From: SIG673 sp045638685
Lineage (GTDB): Bacteria; Bacillota; Clostridia; Oscillospirales; CAG-272
Assembly (NCBI GenBank): GCA_045638685.1
Contig: JAZUBT010000007.1
Span: 140,935-204,934 of the forward strand
Reading direction: 5' to 3'
DNA: 64,000 nucleotides
The notes below the pieces were generated by a model. The model was not told where the DNA came from, did not search any database, and saw nothing but the letters and a program-made list of their open reading frames with translations. Positions 18,041 through 24,983 of the stretch are shown here, piece after piece. Position 1 is the first letter of the stretch. Every line of letters starts with the position of its first letter. A program made the position numbers and the translations under genes.

Positions 18041-18072
18041 AAGCACCAATGGTAAAAATACCTTCGGTGCTT
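18041..18072 (-). promoter_or_regulatory. 5'-leader hairpin of the large secreted-protein gene
   Basis: In the minus-strand leader, AAGCACCgAaGGTA pairs with TACCaTtGGTGCTT across a short U-rich loop, 39 bases before the start codon. The strength and position suggest a translational or stability element. It has no T-tract suitable for termination. Confidence 0.5.
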
Positions 18073-18531
18073 ATATTTTACTATTTTTTTATTATAAATT
18101 CAAGGGGTTAGTTAAACAATTTACATACATTTATCTCTTTATTTACAAACACGCACAAATGACAATTTGCGCGTTATTTTTTTGTTTATTTTGACAAAGA
18201 GTTTTATAAAAAATCACGTTTTAGGCCTTTTGGTTATCCTTTTCCGCCTTAATTTTTCTTAACCTTACGTTTTACGTATTTGCTCCGTCCACACGTTTAA
18301 CAAACGCTGCTTTGCAAAACAAAGAGCTAAGCTTGTGTGTGCCGTGTTTTGGTACAGGCAACCACCGTAATCACTCCTTCCGCTAATCCCAAAACACATC
18401 TTCCGCCACACACCCGCCTCGACAACCAAAAAACCTCTGCCGTTTTTCGACAGAGGTTTTTAATTAATTTTCACCGTTTAACTTAACCCAAAAGGGCTTT
18501 TCAGCTCACCCATAAATGGGGAAAACAGAAT
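18073..18531. other. Non-coding gap with long inverted repeats and the efp terminator
   Basis: AT-rich promoter sequence for the secreted-protein gene occupies the left part. At 18,336-18,412 a nested inverted repeat is visible: TGTGTG/CACACA outside and GTGTTTTGG/CCAAAACAC inside. The efp terminator closes the gap. No gene was found. Confidence 0.6.
18428..18462 (-). terminator. Terminator downstream of efp
   Basis: AAAAACCTCTG and CAGAGGTTTTT form an 11-bp stem with a short loop; T-tracts exist on both strands. Confidence 0.85.
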
Positions 18532-19098
18532 TTACGCTCTTTCGAGATACTCGCCGGTTCTGGTGTCAATCTTAAGGGTATCGCCGATGTTGATAAAGAG
18601 CGGAACCTTGATAGTAGCTCCCGTCTCAAGAGTTGCGGGCTTACTTGCTCCGGTTGCGGTATCTCCCTTGAATCCGGGCTCGGTATCGGTTACCAGAAGC
18701 TCAACGAAGGTCGGCGCTTCTACCGCGAATACGTTACCCTTGTAGGATATAACCTTACACATCATTTCTTCCTTTACAAACTTAAAGCCATCGTTAAGAA
18801 CGTCGGAGTTAAGCGGAATCTGCTCGTAGCTTTCCATATCCATAAAGTAGTAAAGCTCGCCGTCAGTATAAAGATACTGCATATCCTTTCTTTCAACGAA
18901 AGCCGTCTCGAACTTATCCGAGGGGTTAAAGGTTCTCTCAAGAACCGTTCCGTTTATAACGTCCTTACACTTGGTACGAACGAAAGCTGCTCCTTTACCA
19001 GGCTTTACGTGCTGAAACTCTATAATCTGAAGAACCTTTCCGTCCATTTCAAAGGTTACGCCGTTTCTGAAATCTCCTGCTGTTATAGCTCCTGCCAT
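18532..19098 (-). CDS. efp: Translation elongation factor P
   Basis: EF-P relieves ribosome stalling at polyproline stretches. 188 residues, family length. Three beta-barrel domains are recognisable: the KOW-like N-terminus (MAGAITAGDFRNGVTFEMDGK), the loop HVKPGKGAAF with Lys35 at the modification site, and the C-terminal signature IKVPLFINIGDTLKIDTRTGEYLERA. The start follows GGAGGAATATAAA. It is monocistronic, with its own promoter and terminator. No modification enzyme gene is nearby. Confidence 0.98.
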   Translation of the reverse strand: MAGAITAGDFRNGVTFEMDGKVLQIIEFQHVKPGKGAAFVRTKCKDVINGTVLERTFNPSDKFETAFVERKDMQYLYTDGELYYFMDMESYEQIPLNSDVLNDGFKFVKEEMMCKVISYKGNVFAVEAPTFVELLVTDTEPGFKGDTATGASKPATLETGATIKVPLFINIGDTLKIDTRTGEYLERA

Positions 19099-19133
19099 TT
19101 TATATTCCTCCGAAAAATTATTTCATTTTTTAT

Positions 19134-19162
19134 ATTTTACACTATTTTTTCAAATTTTGCAA
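19134..19162 (-). promoter_or_regulatory. Promoter for efp
   Basis: On the minus strand TTGCAA (19,157-19,162) and TAAAAT (19,134-19,139) are spaced by 17 bases, about 35 bases before the efp start. Confidence 0.55.
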
Positions 19163-19220
19163 TACCTTTTTGAAAAATTCCGCTAATATTTTATTTTTTT
19201 AACATTTTCTCATTTTGCTC

Positions 19221-19249
19221 TTGAAAAATTTGAAAAGATATTGTATAAT
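19221..19249 (+). promoter_or_regulatory. Promoter for glyS
   Basis: TTGAAA (19,221-19,226), a 17-base spacer, then TATAAT (19,244-19,249). Predicted transcription start near 19,256, giving a leader of about 93 bases. Confidence 0.75.
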
Positions 19250-19272
19250 GTATAAGAATGGAATTTTAACCA

Positions 19273-19327
19273 CGCCGCAGAGACAGACACTTTTTTGAAA
19301 ACGAAGTGTTACACATTTTACGCGGCG
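19273..19327 (+). promoter_or_regulatory. Structured leader of glyS
   Basis: CGCCGC (19,273-19,278) pairs with GCGGCG (19,322-19,327), enclosing a second stem ACACTT/AAGTGT (19,287-19,292 with 19,304-19,309). The outer stem ends just upstream of the ribosome site GAAAGGATC. It is too short for a T-box and lacks the T-box motif. Confidence 0.5.
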
Positions 19328-19348
19328 AAAGAAAGGATCGGTCAAAAA

Positions 19349-20746
19349 ATGAATAACAGCGAAAAAACAATGGACAAAATAGTAGCTCTTTGCAAAACAA
19401 GAGGCTTTGTTTTCCCCGGCTCTGAAATTTACGGAGGCCTTGCTAACAGCTGGGATTTCGGACCTCTCGGAGTAGAATATAAAAATAATGTAAAAAAAGC
19501 TTGGTGGAAAAAGTTTGTACAGGAATCAAAATATAACGTAGGACTTGACAGCGCGATAATTATGAACCCTGAGGTTTGGGTTGCTTCCGGACACGTCGGA
19601 GGATTTTCCGATCCTCTTATGGACTGTAAGGGCTGTAAGATGCGCCACCGCGCAGACAAGCTTATCGAGGACTACGCTTTCCAGAACAAGACCGATGACA
19701 ACCCTGCGGGCTGGTCATTTGAGAAAATGTCGGAATTCATCAAGGAAAAGGGTATCGCCTGTCCCGGCTGCGGCAAGACGGAGTTCACCGACATAAAAAA
19801 ATTCAACCTTATGTTTAAAACCTTTATCGGTGTAACCGAGGACTCCTCGTCCGTAGCATATCTCCGTCCCGAGACCGCACAGGGTATTTTCGTAAACTTC
19901 CCTGCCGTTCAAAGAACGACCAGAAAGAAGCTTCCCTTCGGCGTGTGCCAGATAGGAAAGAGCTTCCGTAACGAGATAACTCCCGGAAACTTCATTTTCC
20001 GTATCCGCGAGTTTGAGCAGATGGAGCTTGAATTCTTCTGTAAGCCCGGAACCGACCTTGAGTGGTTCGCTTACTGGAAGGACTACTGCAAGAACTTCCT
20101 TCTCTCCCTCGGCATGAAAGAGGAAAACCTTAAGCTCCGCGACCACGATCCGGACGAGCTTTCCTTCTATTCCAAGGCTACAACCGACTTTGAATATCTC
20201 TTCCCGTTTGGCTGGGGAGAGCTTTGGGGAATAGCCGACCGTACCGACTACGACCTTTCTCAGCACTCGGAGCACAGCGGAAAAGACCTCACCTATTTCG
20301 ACCCCGAAACCAACGAGCATTATACGCCTTACGTTGTTGAGCCTTCTCTCGGCGCCGACCGTGTCGCTCTTGCGTTCCTTGTTGAAGCATACGACGAGGA
20401 GGTTATTGACGCCGAAAAGAACGACGTGAGAGTCGTTATGCATCTCCACCCCGCTCTTGCTCCGTTCAAGGCGGCGATTCTCCCGCTTTCCAAGAAGCTC
20501 TCCGAGCCTGCGGAAAAGATTTTCGATGACCTTTCAAAGCACTTCAACGTTGACTACGACGAGGCCGGTTCTATCGGTAAGCGTTACCGCCGTCAGGACG
20601 AAATTGGAACTCCGTTCTGCATAACCTACGACTTTGACTCCGAAACGGACGGCTGCGTAACCGTAAGAGACAGAGATTCGATGGAGCAGATAAGACTCCC
20701 AATCTCCGAGCTCAAAGACTATATTTCCGCAAAACTTGAGTTTTAA
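19349..20746 (+). CDS. glyS: Glycyl-tRNA synthetase (homodimeric class II type)
   Basis: Charges tRNA-Gly with glycine. From the start at 19,349 (MNNSEKTMDKIVALCKTRGF) it has 465 residues. The class II motifs are clear: FGPLGVEYKNNVKKAWW at the N-terminus, a zinc-binding-like CxxC pair (DCKGCKMRH) near residue 93, YLRPETAQGIFVNF, IGKSFRNEITPGNFIFRIREFEQMELEFF, and EPSLGADRVALAFL. The C-terminal anticodon-binding domain follows. The alpha2 (eukaryote/archaea-like) type is the norm in many Bacillota. An upstream reading from 19,295 lies within the leader hairpin and is not used. Monocistronic. Confidence 0.97.
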   Translation: MNNSEKTMDKIVALCKTRGFVFPGSEIYGGLANSWDFGPLGVEYKNNVKKAWWKKFVQESKYNVGLDSAIIMNPEVWVASGHVGGFSDPLMDCKGCKMRHRADKLIEDYAFQNKTDDNPAGWSFEKMSEFIKEKGIACPGCGKTEFTDIKKFNLMFKTFIGVTEDSSSVAYLRPETAQGIFVNFPAVQRTTRKKLPFGVCQIGKSFRNEITPGNFIFRIREFEQMELEFFCKPGTDLEWFAYWKDYCKNFLLSLGMKEENLKLRDHDPDELSFYSKATTDFEYLFPFGWGELWGIADRTDYDLSQHSEHSGKDLTYFDPETNEHYTPYVVEPSLGADRVALAFLVEAYDEEVIDAEKNDVRVVMHLHPALAPFKAAILPLSKKLSEPAEKIFDDLSKHFNVDYDEAGSIGKRYRRQDEIGTPFCITYDFDSETDGCVTVRDRDSMEQIRLPISELKDYISAKLEF

Positions 20747-20751
20747 TTAAC

Positions 20752-20797
20752 AAAAACCGACAAAGTTTGACCAATTCCAAGCCTTGTCGGTTTTTTG
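20752..20797 (+). terminator. Terminator of glyS
   Basis: AACCGACAA...TTGTCGGTT stem followed by TTTTTTG, starting a few bases after the glyS stop. Confidence 0.85.
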
Positions 20798-20889
20798 TTT
20801 CTTATAAATTATAGGAGTGTAACCAGCTTTTTAAATAACCTTTATCCCAAAACTCCCTACGAACAGCCCTAATGATACAAAAAAACAAC

Positions 20890-20918
20890 CCCCTTGAAAA
20901 CGCTTGATTTTCAAGGGG
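20890..20918 (-). terminator. Terminator of tRNA-Ser
   Basis: CCCCTTGAAAA and TTTTCAAGGGG form an 11-bp stem immediately 3' of the tRNA, followed on the minus strand by a T-rich run. Confidence 0.8.
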
Positions 20919-20921
20919 ATT

Positions 20922-21010
20922 TGGCGGAGGGTGTGGGATTCGAACCCACGTGGGGTTGCCCCCAAACGGTTTTCAAGACCGCCTCGTTATGACCACTTCG
21001 ATAACCCTCC
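20922..21010 (-). tRNA. tRNA-Ser(UGA)
   Basis: An 89-base type II tRNA with encoded CCA. The acceptor stem GGAGGGT pairs with ACCCTCC. The anticodon loop CTTGAAA gives UGA. A long variable arm (GGGGGCAACCCC-like) and the T-loop GGTTCGAATCC are present. Confidence 0.95.
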
Positions 21011-21048
21011 GTAAATATAACGCAACAGCGTGCATCATATTTACGGAG
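21007..21048. repeat. 12-bp perfect inverted repeat at the tRNA-Ser 5' end
   Basis: CTCCGTAAATAT (21,007-21,018) and ATATTTACGGAG (21,037-21,048) are perfect complements. The first arm includes the first four bases of tRNA-Ser, so in the primary transcript the leader could pair with the tRNA 5' end. Confidence 0.7.
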
Positions 21049-21219
21049 CCGGTAGAGAGGCGGTTCGGTGAGCTTTGCTCGTCGATTCCACTTCGCACAC
21101 CCCACACCCTGCGTGATGCATACTGTAACAGTTCTATACTAATATACCACACTTTTTTCTAAAAGTCAATATGAAATATCAAATTTTTGCTTTTTCTCAA
21201 AACTTTTTGCAAAAAGCTA

Positions 21220-21248
21220 TTGACAAAAGGATTTTTTTCTGCTATAAT
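21220..21248 (+). promoter_or_regulatory. Promoter for tRNA-Thr
   Basis: Consensus TTGACA (21,220-21,225), 17-base spacer, TATAAT (21,243-21,248). Start about 22 bases before the tRNA. Confidence 0.85.
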
Positions 21249-21276
21249 TATATCCGTTGCAAACAAATTAACATTC

Positions 21277-21352
21277 GCTGCTATGGCTCAGCAGGTAGAG
21301 CACGTCCTTGGTAAGGACGAGGTCACCGGTTCGAATCCGGTTAGCAGCTCCA
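21277..21352 (+). tRNA. tRNA-Thr(GGU)
   Basis: A 76-base tRNA with encoded CCA. Acceptor GCTGCTA/TAGCAGC, anticodon stem CGTCC/GGACG with loop TTGGTAA (anticodon GGU), T-arm CCGGTTCGAATCCGG. Confidence 0.96.
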
Positions 21353-21353
21353 T

Positions 21354-21381
21354 AAAACGACAAGCAAATGCTTGTCGTTTT
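21354..21381 (+). terminator. Terminator of tRNA-Thr
   Basis: AAAACGACAAGCA/TGCTTGTCGTTTT with a two-base loop and a T-tract. Confidence 0.85.
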
Positions 21382-21397
21382 TTTCATTTTATAATTT

Positions 21398-21429
21398 AAG
21401 GCAATACCGCGTTCCGGTATTGCCTTTTT
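21398..21429. terminator. Second hairpin terminator in the tRNA-Thr/trxA gap
   Basis: AAGGCAATACC/GGTATTGCC with a T-tract on the plus strand. Confidence 0.7.
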
Positions 21430-21446
21430 CCGTTTACACAACAATA

Positions 21447-21473
21447 AAAAAGAGGATTTGAAATCCTCTTTTT
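21447..21473. terminator. Third hairpin terminator, facing trxA
   Basis: AAAAAGAGGATTT/AAATCCTCTTTTT is a near-perfect palindrome with T-tracts on both strands, so it can serve the converging trxA transcript. Confidence 0.75.
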
Positions 21474-21540
21474 GCTTAATCAAAGCTGTTTTCGTTTATA
21501 TTCCGAGCAATTATCGTGCTTAATGCGTTTTAGCCGGTTT

Positions 21541-21846
21541 TTAAAGCATATCAAGAATCGCTTCCTTCGGACGTGCGCCTACCGCTTGGTTTACTATTTT
21601 TCCGTCTTTTATAACGACAAGCATGGGGATACTGAATACCCCGAACCGTTCGGCAAGAGCCGGCTCCTCGTCAACGTTTATCTTTCCAACCTTAATGTCG
21701 CTTCTCTCCTCTGCTATCTCGTGAACGATGGGTCCAACCATACGGCAAGGGCCACACCAGTCCGCATAGAAATCAAGAAGCACCGCCTTATCTGAGCTGA
21801 GAACCTCGCTCTCGAAATTTTTGTTTGAAATTTTAATTACTGCCAT
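21541..21846 (-). CDS. trxA: Thioredoxin
   Basis: A 101-residue thioredoxin. The redox motif WCGPC has Cys31 and Cys34, and the cis-Pro turn is FSIPM with Pro74. It reduces protein disulfides and supplies reductases with electrons. The start follows GGAAGGTAATCAG. It lies 90 bases downstream of the FTR-like gene on the same strand, so the likely electron route is ferredoxin to FTR-like protein to this thioredoxin. Confidence 0.97.
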   Translation of the reverse strand: MAVIKISNKNFESEVLSSDKAVLLDFYADWCGPCRMVGPIVHEIAEERSDIKVGKINVDEEPALAERFGVFSIPMLVVIKDGKIVNQAVGARPKEAILDML

Positions 21847-21935
21847 TCTGATTACCTTCCTTTCTGTTAAACCTTACGTAGCAAAACGTTTTCTTATGTA
21901 TATTATACCGTTTTTTGTTTTTCTTACACGGCAAA

Positions 21936-22133
21936 TCATTTTTCCTTATAATAAAGCATACAGTGGCAAAAGCCCTCAAAATCGGGATCACTCACCTGCT
22001 CACGGAACTCCTTACACATACATTTTGTGTCCTCGCTTCTTATCCTTATGCAAGGGCAGTAACCGCCCGTCCGCCTTAGTCCCTCTTTTACCGCTTTTAC
22101 CGTTTCCTCATCGGGGTTTAATCTGACTTTCAT
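21936..22133 (-). CDS. Ferredoxin-thioredoxin reductase catalytic-subunit-like protein
   Basis: A 65-residue protein from the start at 22,133 (MKVRLNPDEETV), which has GGAG six bases upstream; a longer reading adds 12 residues without a ribosome site. Three C-x-C motifs are seen: CPC at 26-28, CMC at 38-40 and CHC at 56-58. These are the family ligands of the 4Fe-4S cluster and redox disulfide of FTR beta, with spacing closer to archaeal and anaerobe forms than to the plant enzyme. The middle motif is CMC instead of CPC. Next to trxA, it would pass electrons from ferredoxin to thioredoxin. Confidence 0.82.
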   Translation of the reverse strand: MKVRLNPDEETVKAVKEGLRRTGGYCPCIRIRSEDTKCMCKEFREQVSDPDFEGFCHCMLYYKEK

Positions 22134-22359
22134 TTTTTCTCCATTCTGCCGCCGTAGGCAGCTGCACAAAAACAGTAGAATTTTCTTTGTTTGCCGAGCA
22201 AAGGTATTAAGCTTTTAGATAAACCGTTTCGTGAAGCTCTCTTTGTTATCATAGGTTGAGCTTTCGCGCTATCCCCTTTACTTTCTCCGATTACGCCACG
22301 CTTTCTCTCTTTGCGTTTACACTCTGACAAATTTATGAAAACACGGCATCTTTTATCAG

Positions 22360-22375
22360 GTTAGCAACTGCTAAC
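22360..22375. promoter_or_regulatory. Palindromic operator GTTAGCA-AC-TGCTAAC
   Basis: A perfect 16-bp dyad with a two-base centre. It lies exactly at the predicted transcription start of the minus-strand promoter 22,384-22,412, so a bound repressor would block initiation. Its form (GTTAGnA...TnCTAAC) recalls DtxR/IdeR/MntR boxes, and a DtxR-family gene starts 331 bases away. Confidence 0.6.
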
Positions 22376-22383
22376 TTGTAATT

Positions 22384-22412
22384 ATTATACACTATTCCAC
22401 CTTATTTGTCAA
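22384..22412 (-). promoter_or_regulatory. Promoter towards the FTR-like gene and trxA
   Basis: On the minus strand TTGACA (22,407-22,412), 17-base spacer, TATAAT (22,384-22,389): full consensus. The leader to the FTR-like start would be about 240 bases. Confidence 0.8.
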
Positions 22413-22503
22413 CACTTAATTTTCTTTTTTAAATATTTTGAACAAACATTCTAAATGTTTTTTGTTTATAATTAACATATTTCCTTAAAATCTCAAAATT
22501 TAC

Positions 22504-22532
22504 TTGAAAAAAAAAGGTGAACATGTTATAAT
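22504..22532 (+). promoter_or_regulatory. Additional plus-strand promoter, possibly for a small RNA
   Basis: TTGAAA (22,504-22,509), 17-base spacer, TATAAT (22,527-22,532). Downstream, before the DtxR-family promoter, lie about 130 non-coding bases with a GCAGC/GCTGC stem. Either a second promoter for the regulator or a small RNA. Confidence 0.45.
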
Positions 22533-22655
22533 ACTAATAAAGTAAATAAAATGCTTGTAATCACGCAGCTATCAGCTTTTAAGTGTACGCTGCTTTCTTT
22601 TCGCACCAAGTGGTTTTATTTTCACTCGCAAAAAGACTAAAAAAAATTCACCCTA

Positions 22656-22684
22656 TTTACAGATAACGCTGTATATGTTATAAT
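22656..22684 (+). promoter_or_regulatory. Promoter for the DtxR-family gene
   Basis: TTTACA (22,656-22,661), 17-base spacer, TATAAT (22,679-22,684). The predicted leader is only about 15 bases and holds the ribosome site GAAAGGAT. Confidence 0.7.
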
Positions 22685-22705
22685 TATTACCGAAAGGATA
22701 TTTTT

Positions 22706-23071
22706 ATGGCACTTCATGAATCGGGCCAGATGTATCTGGAGGCAATATATGTTTTACTGCAAAAAAGCGACAAGGTTCGCGCCATCGACATAGGCGCTTA
22801 TCTCGGCTACTCAAAGCCCTCTGTCAGCCGTGCGGTAGGCATACTTAAAAACGGGGGTTTTATATCCGTTGACACAGACGGTTACATCACTCTCAACGAC
22901 TGCGGAATGGCTCTTGCCGAGCAGATGTACGACAGACACACCGTTCTGACGCGAGCCCTTGTCTCTCTCGGAGTTAGCGAAGATACAGCCGCAAAGGACG
23001 CGTGCAGAATCGAACACGTGATAAGCGACGAATCGTTTGCCGCAATGAAAAAGCATTTTCACAAGGGATAA
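22706..23071 (+). CDS. DtxR/MntR-family metal-dependent transcriptional regulator
   Basis: 121 residues: an N-terminal winged helix-turn-helix (SGQMYLEAIYVL... IGAYLGYSKPSVSRAVGILKNGGFI) followed by the short dimerisation/metal-binding domain, where DACRIEHVISD supplies the Cys, Glu and His positions seen in the family. It lacks the SH3-like third domain, as in MntR. It likely senses Fe2+ or Mn2+. No metal transporter gene is adjacent; the palindrome at 22,360 is a candidate target. Metal specificity cannot be read from the sequence. Confidence 0.88.
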   Translation: MALHESGQMYLEAIYVLLQKSDKVRAIDIGAYLGYSKPSVSRAVGILKNGGFISVDTDGYITLNDCGMALAEQMYDRHTVLTRALVSLGVSEDTAAKDACRIEHVISDESFAAMKKHFHKG

Positions 23072-23137
23072 CGTTCCTTGTGTAAAATATAAATAAGTCA
23101 TTTTTTAACTGCGTAAAAGCAGTGAAAGGAGATTAAA

Positions 23138-24853
23138 ATGAGATACCAACAGTACAACTTAAAAGAGGACGCAAGACTCGCCCTCAACTACCTCGACGGA
23201 ATGACAGACAGAAAATACGACTATCTGCCCTTCTGGCTCACCCTGCCTCACAAAAAGCCCGCTGAAGCAGAGCATTGCCGCGTTGACGACGCAGAGCTTG
23301 TAGCTTCTTGGTTTGAGGCTGTTGACAGCATCATCGGAATACTCGGAAAGGTCGGCGCAACCGAGGAGCTCTATAACGGCTTCCGAGCACAGGTTCTTTC
23401 TAACTGGGGTGAACACGGACTCCGTTACCACAAGAAATATCCGTGGACTCACACCATTCACTCTGCTTTCCACGAAATGGGATACGTACTCCCCGCTCTT
23501 AACCGTCTCGTAAAGAACGATCCTAACGATGCGGAAGCTGAAAAGCGCGCCTCCGAGCTTGTTCGCGGCATGCGCTCCCTCGTTATCGAGAGAAAGCTTC
23601 GCACCTTCTGGTCGGGCGACACGGAGGAGAAGGAGCCGATATACGAGTTCCCGAACGACGTTTATCTTTGGGACGGCGGATTCGACCTCACCAGACACAC
23701 CGGCCGCGGTGAGCAGTCTATAAGAAATGCCGTTATGCTTCACTCTCTCGTTGACCGCTACTGCATCGCCAACGACGAGGTTGCTCTTGACCTTGCAAAG
23801 GGTCTTGCAAACCAGCTTCTCGGCGTTTCCCGTTACTTTAACTACAAATACGAGTACTACGGACACGTTCACTCCTCTACCTGGGTTGCGGCAGGACTTA
23901 TCTACCTCGGCCGCGTTACCGGTAACAGAAGATACCTTAACGCAGGAGAGAACATTTACAAGTTCTCCCGCTCCATGTCGTCCAGCTTCGGATGGGTGCC
24001 GGAATTCGCTCAGTGGAAGGCTCCCGAGCTTGAACACTGTGAAACCTGCTGCTTAAAGGATATGATACTCTGCTGCTACGAGCTCATTAAGTGCGGAAAG
24101 ACGGAATACTGGAACGACCTTAACCTCTTCGCAAGAAACCAGCTCACCGAAAACCAGATAAAATACACAGGCTACGTAGTTTGCGACAACTCGCTTGACG
24201 ACGAAAACGGACGTACCTTCCGCGACCTTGATAAGCGTCTTATCGGCGGATACTCCGGCGGCTCCGAGCCGAACAGTATTTCTCTCGTTCGCTTCCGTTC
24301 TATCGCGGGCTGCTGCATAGGAACCGCTCCTACGGCTCTCCAAATGGTTTGGGATAACACCGTAACCGATGAAAACGGAATTCTTACCGTAAACGTTCAG
24401 ACGGAAAAGGAAACCGATAAATACGCTCTTACCCACGAAATACCCGATAACGGTGTTATCAATCTTGCTCTTAAAGCTCCCGCAAGCGCAGGCTTCCGTA
24501 TCTACGAGTGGATGGGCAAGGACGTAAAGCTTACCGTCAACGGCAAGGCTGTCGAGGCTAAGGAAGCAAACGGAATTCTCTACGCAGAAAACCTTAACGC
24601 AGGCGACGTAGTTACGCTCACCTTCCCCATCGAAACTGTTGAGAAGAAGGAATTCTTCGCAGGCAAGGAATATACCGAGTTTTGGAGAGGCTGCGACATG
24701 ATAGACATTCTTCCTCACGGAGACCACGTAAGACTCTACCAGAGAGATCTCACCGTACCGAAGGTTTATCCGCTTCCGGAGGATCTTGAATTTACCGGCA
24801 CGCCTGACAGAGGTCCCACCCAGCAGGCAAACATAAACACCGCGAAGAAATAA
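23138..24853 (+). CDS. GH127-like glycoside hydrolase (beta-L-arabinofuranosidase family)
   Basis: 571 residues without a signal peptide, so cytoplasmic. The helical (alpha/alpha)6-barrel text and the metal/nucleophile residues match GH127: Glu302-x-Cys304 in HCETCCLKD and Cys392-Cys393 in IAGCCIGT, equivalent to the E-x-C and CC sets that bind zinc in the bifidobacterial enzyme. A C-terminal beta domain (about 430-510) follows. The start has the strong site GAAAGGAGATT. The true sugar could differ within the family. It stands alone, 66 bases after the DtxR-family gene and ended by a shared terminator. Confidence 0.75.
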   Translation: MRYQQYNLKEDARLALNYLDGMTDRKYDYLPFWLTLPHKKPAEAEHCRVDDAELVASWFEAVDSIIGILGKVGATEELYNGFRAQVLSNWGEHGLRYHKKYPWTHTIHSAFHEMGYVLPALNRLVKNDPNDAEAEKRASELVRGMRSLVIERKLRTFWSGDTEEKEPIYEFPNDVYLWDGGFDLTRHTGRGEQSIRNAVMLHSLVDRYCIANDEVALDLAKGLANQLLGVSRYFNYKYEYYGHVHSSTWVAAGLIYLGRVTGNRRYLNAGENIYKFSRSMSSSFGWVPEFAQWKAPELEHCETCCLKDMILCCYELIKCGKTEYWNDLNLFARNQLTENQIKYTGYVVCDNSLDDENGRTFRDLDKRLIGGYSGGSEPNSISLVRFRSIAGCCIGTAPTALQMVWDNTVTDENGILTVNVQTEKETDKYALTHEIPDNGVINLALKAPASAGFRIYEWMGKDVKLTVNGKAVEAKEANGILYAENLNAGDVVTLTFPIETVEKKEFFAGKEYTEFWRGCDMIDILPHGDHVRLYQRDLTVPKVYPLPEDLEFTGTPDRGPTQQANINTAKK

Positions 24854-24946
24854 ATTCGCGTTCACTCACGCGGGATACATACCGCACACGAGGCTTTACC
24901 GTGTTAGCTTTCATTTTGGGATTAACACAGTAAAGAGCATCAAAAT

Positions 24947-24976
24947 AAAAAGGAACAGCGTGCTGTTCCTTTTTTT
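24947..24976. terminator. Bidirectional terminator between the GH127-like gene and htrA
   Basis: AAAAAGGAACAGC/GCTGTTCCTTTTT with a two-base loop, between converging genes. Confidence 0.88.
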
Positions 24977-24983
24977 ATGCTTT

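Larger units (their letters stand above)
22134..22705. other. 572-base regulatory gap between the FTR-like gene and the DtxR-family gene
   Basis: It holds three sigma-A-like promoters and a 16-bp palindrome (listed separately). The left 220 bases form an FTR leader containing a repeat related to that at 6,045-6,165. No protein gene is convincing; a 66-codon reading at 22,130-22,330 lacks any family features. Confidence 0.6.

Noticed and set aside
19256..19348. T-box riboswitch for glyS
   Set aside because: Leader is too short and lacks the conserved T-box and specifier features.
19715..20449. 244-codon open frame antisense to glyS
   Set aside because: Antisense shadow of a strongly coding frame; no ribosome site and no recognisable domain.
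21268..21483. 71-codon minus-strand frame ending in IRTGDLVLTKDVLYL
   Set aside because: A familiar false protein made by reading across the tRNA-Thr gene on the wrong strand.
22130..22330. 66-codon minus-strand frame
   Set aside because: Lies in the leader of the FTR-like gene, overlaps it out of frame and lacks a family match.
23159..24865. Two long minus-strand frames opposite the GH127-like gene
   Set aside because: Shadows of a GC-richer coding region; protein text has no family features.
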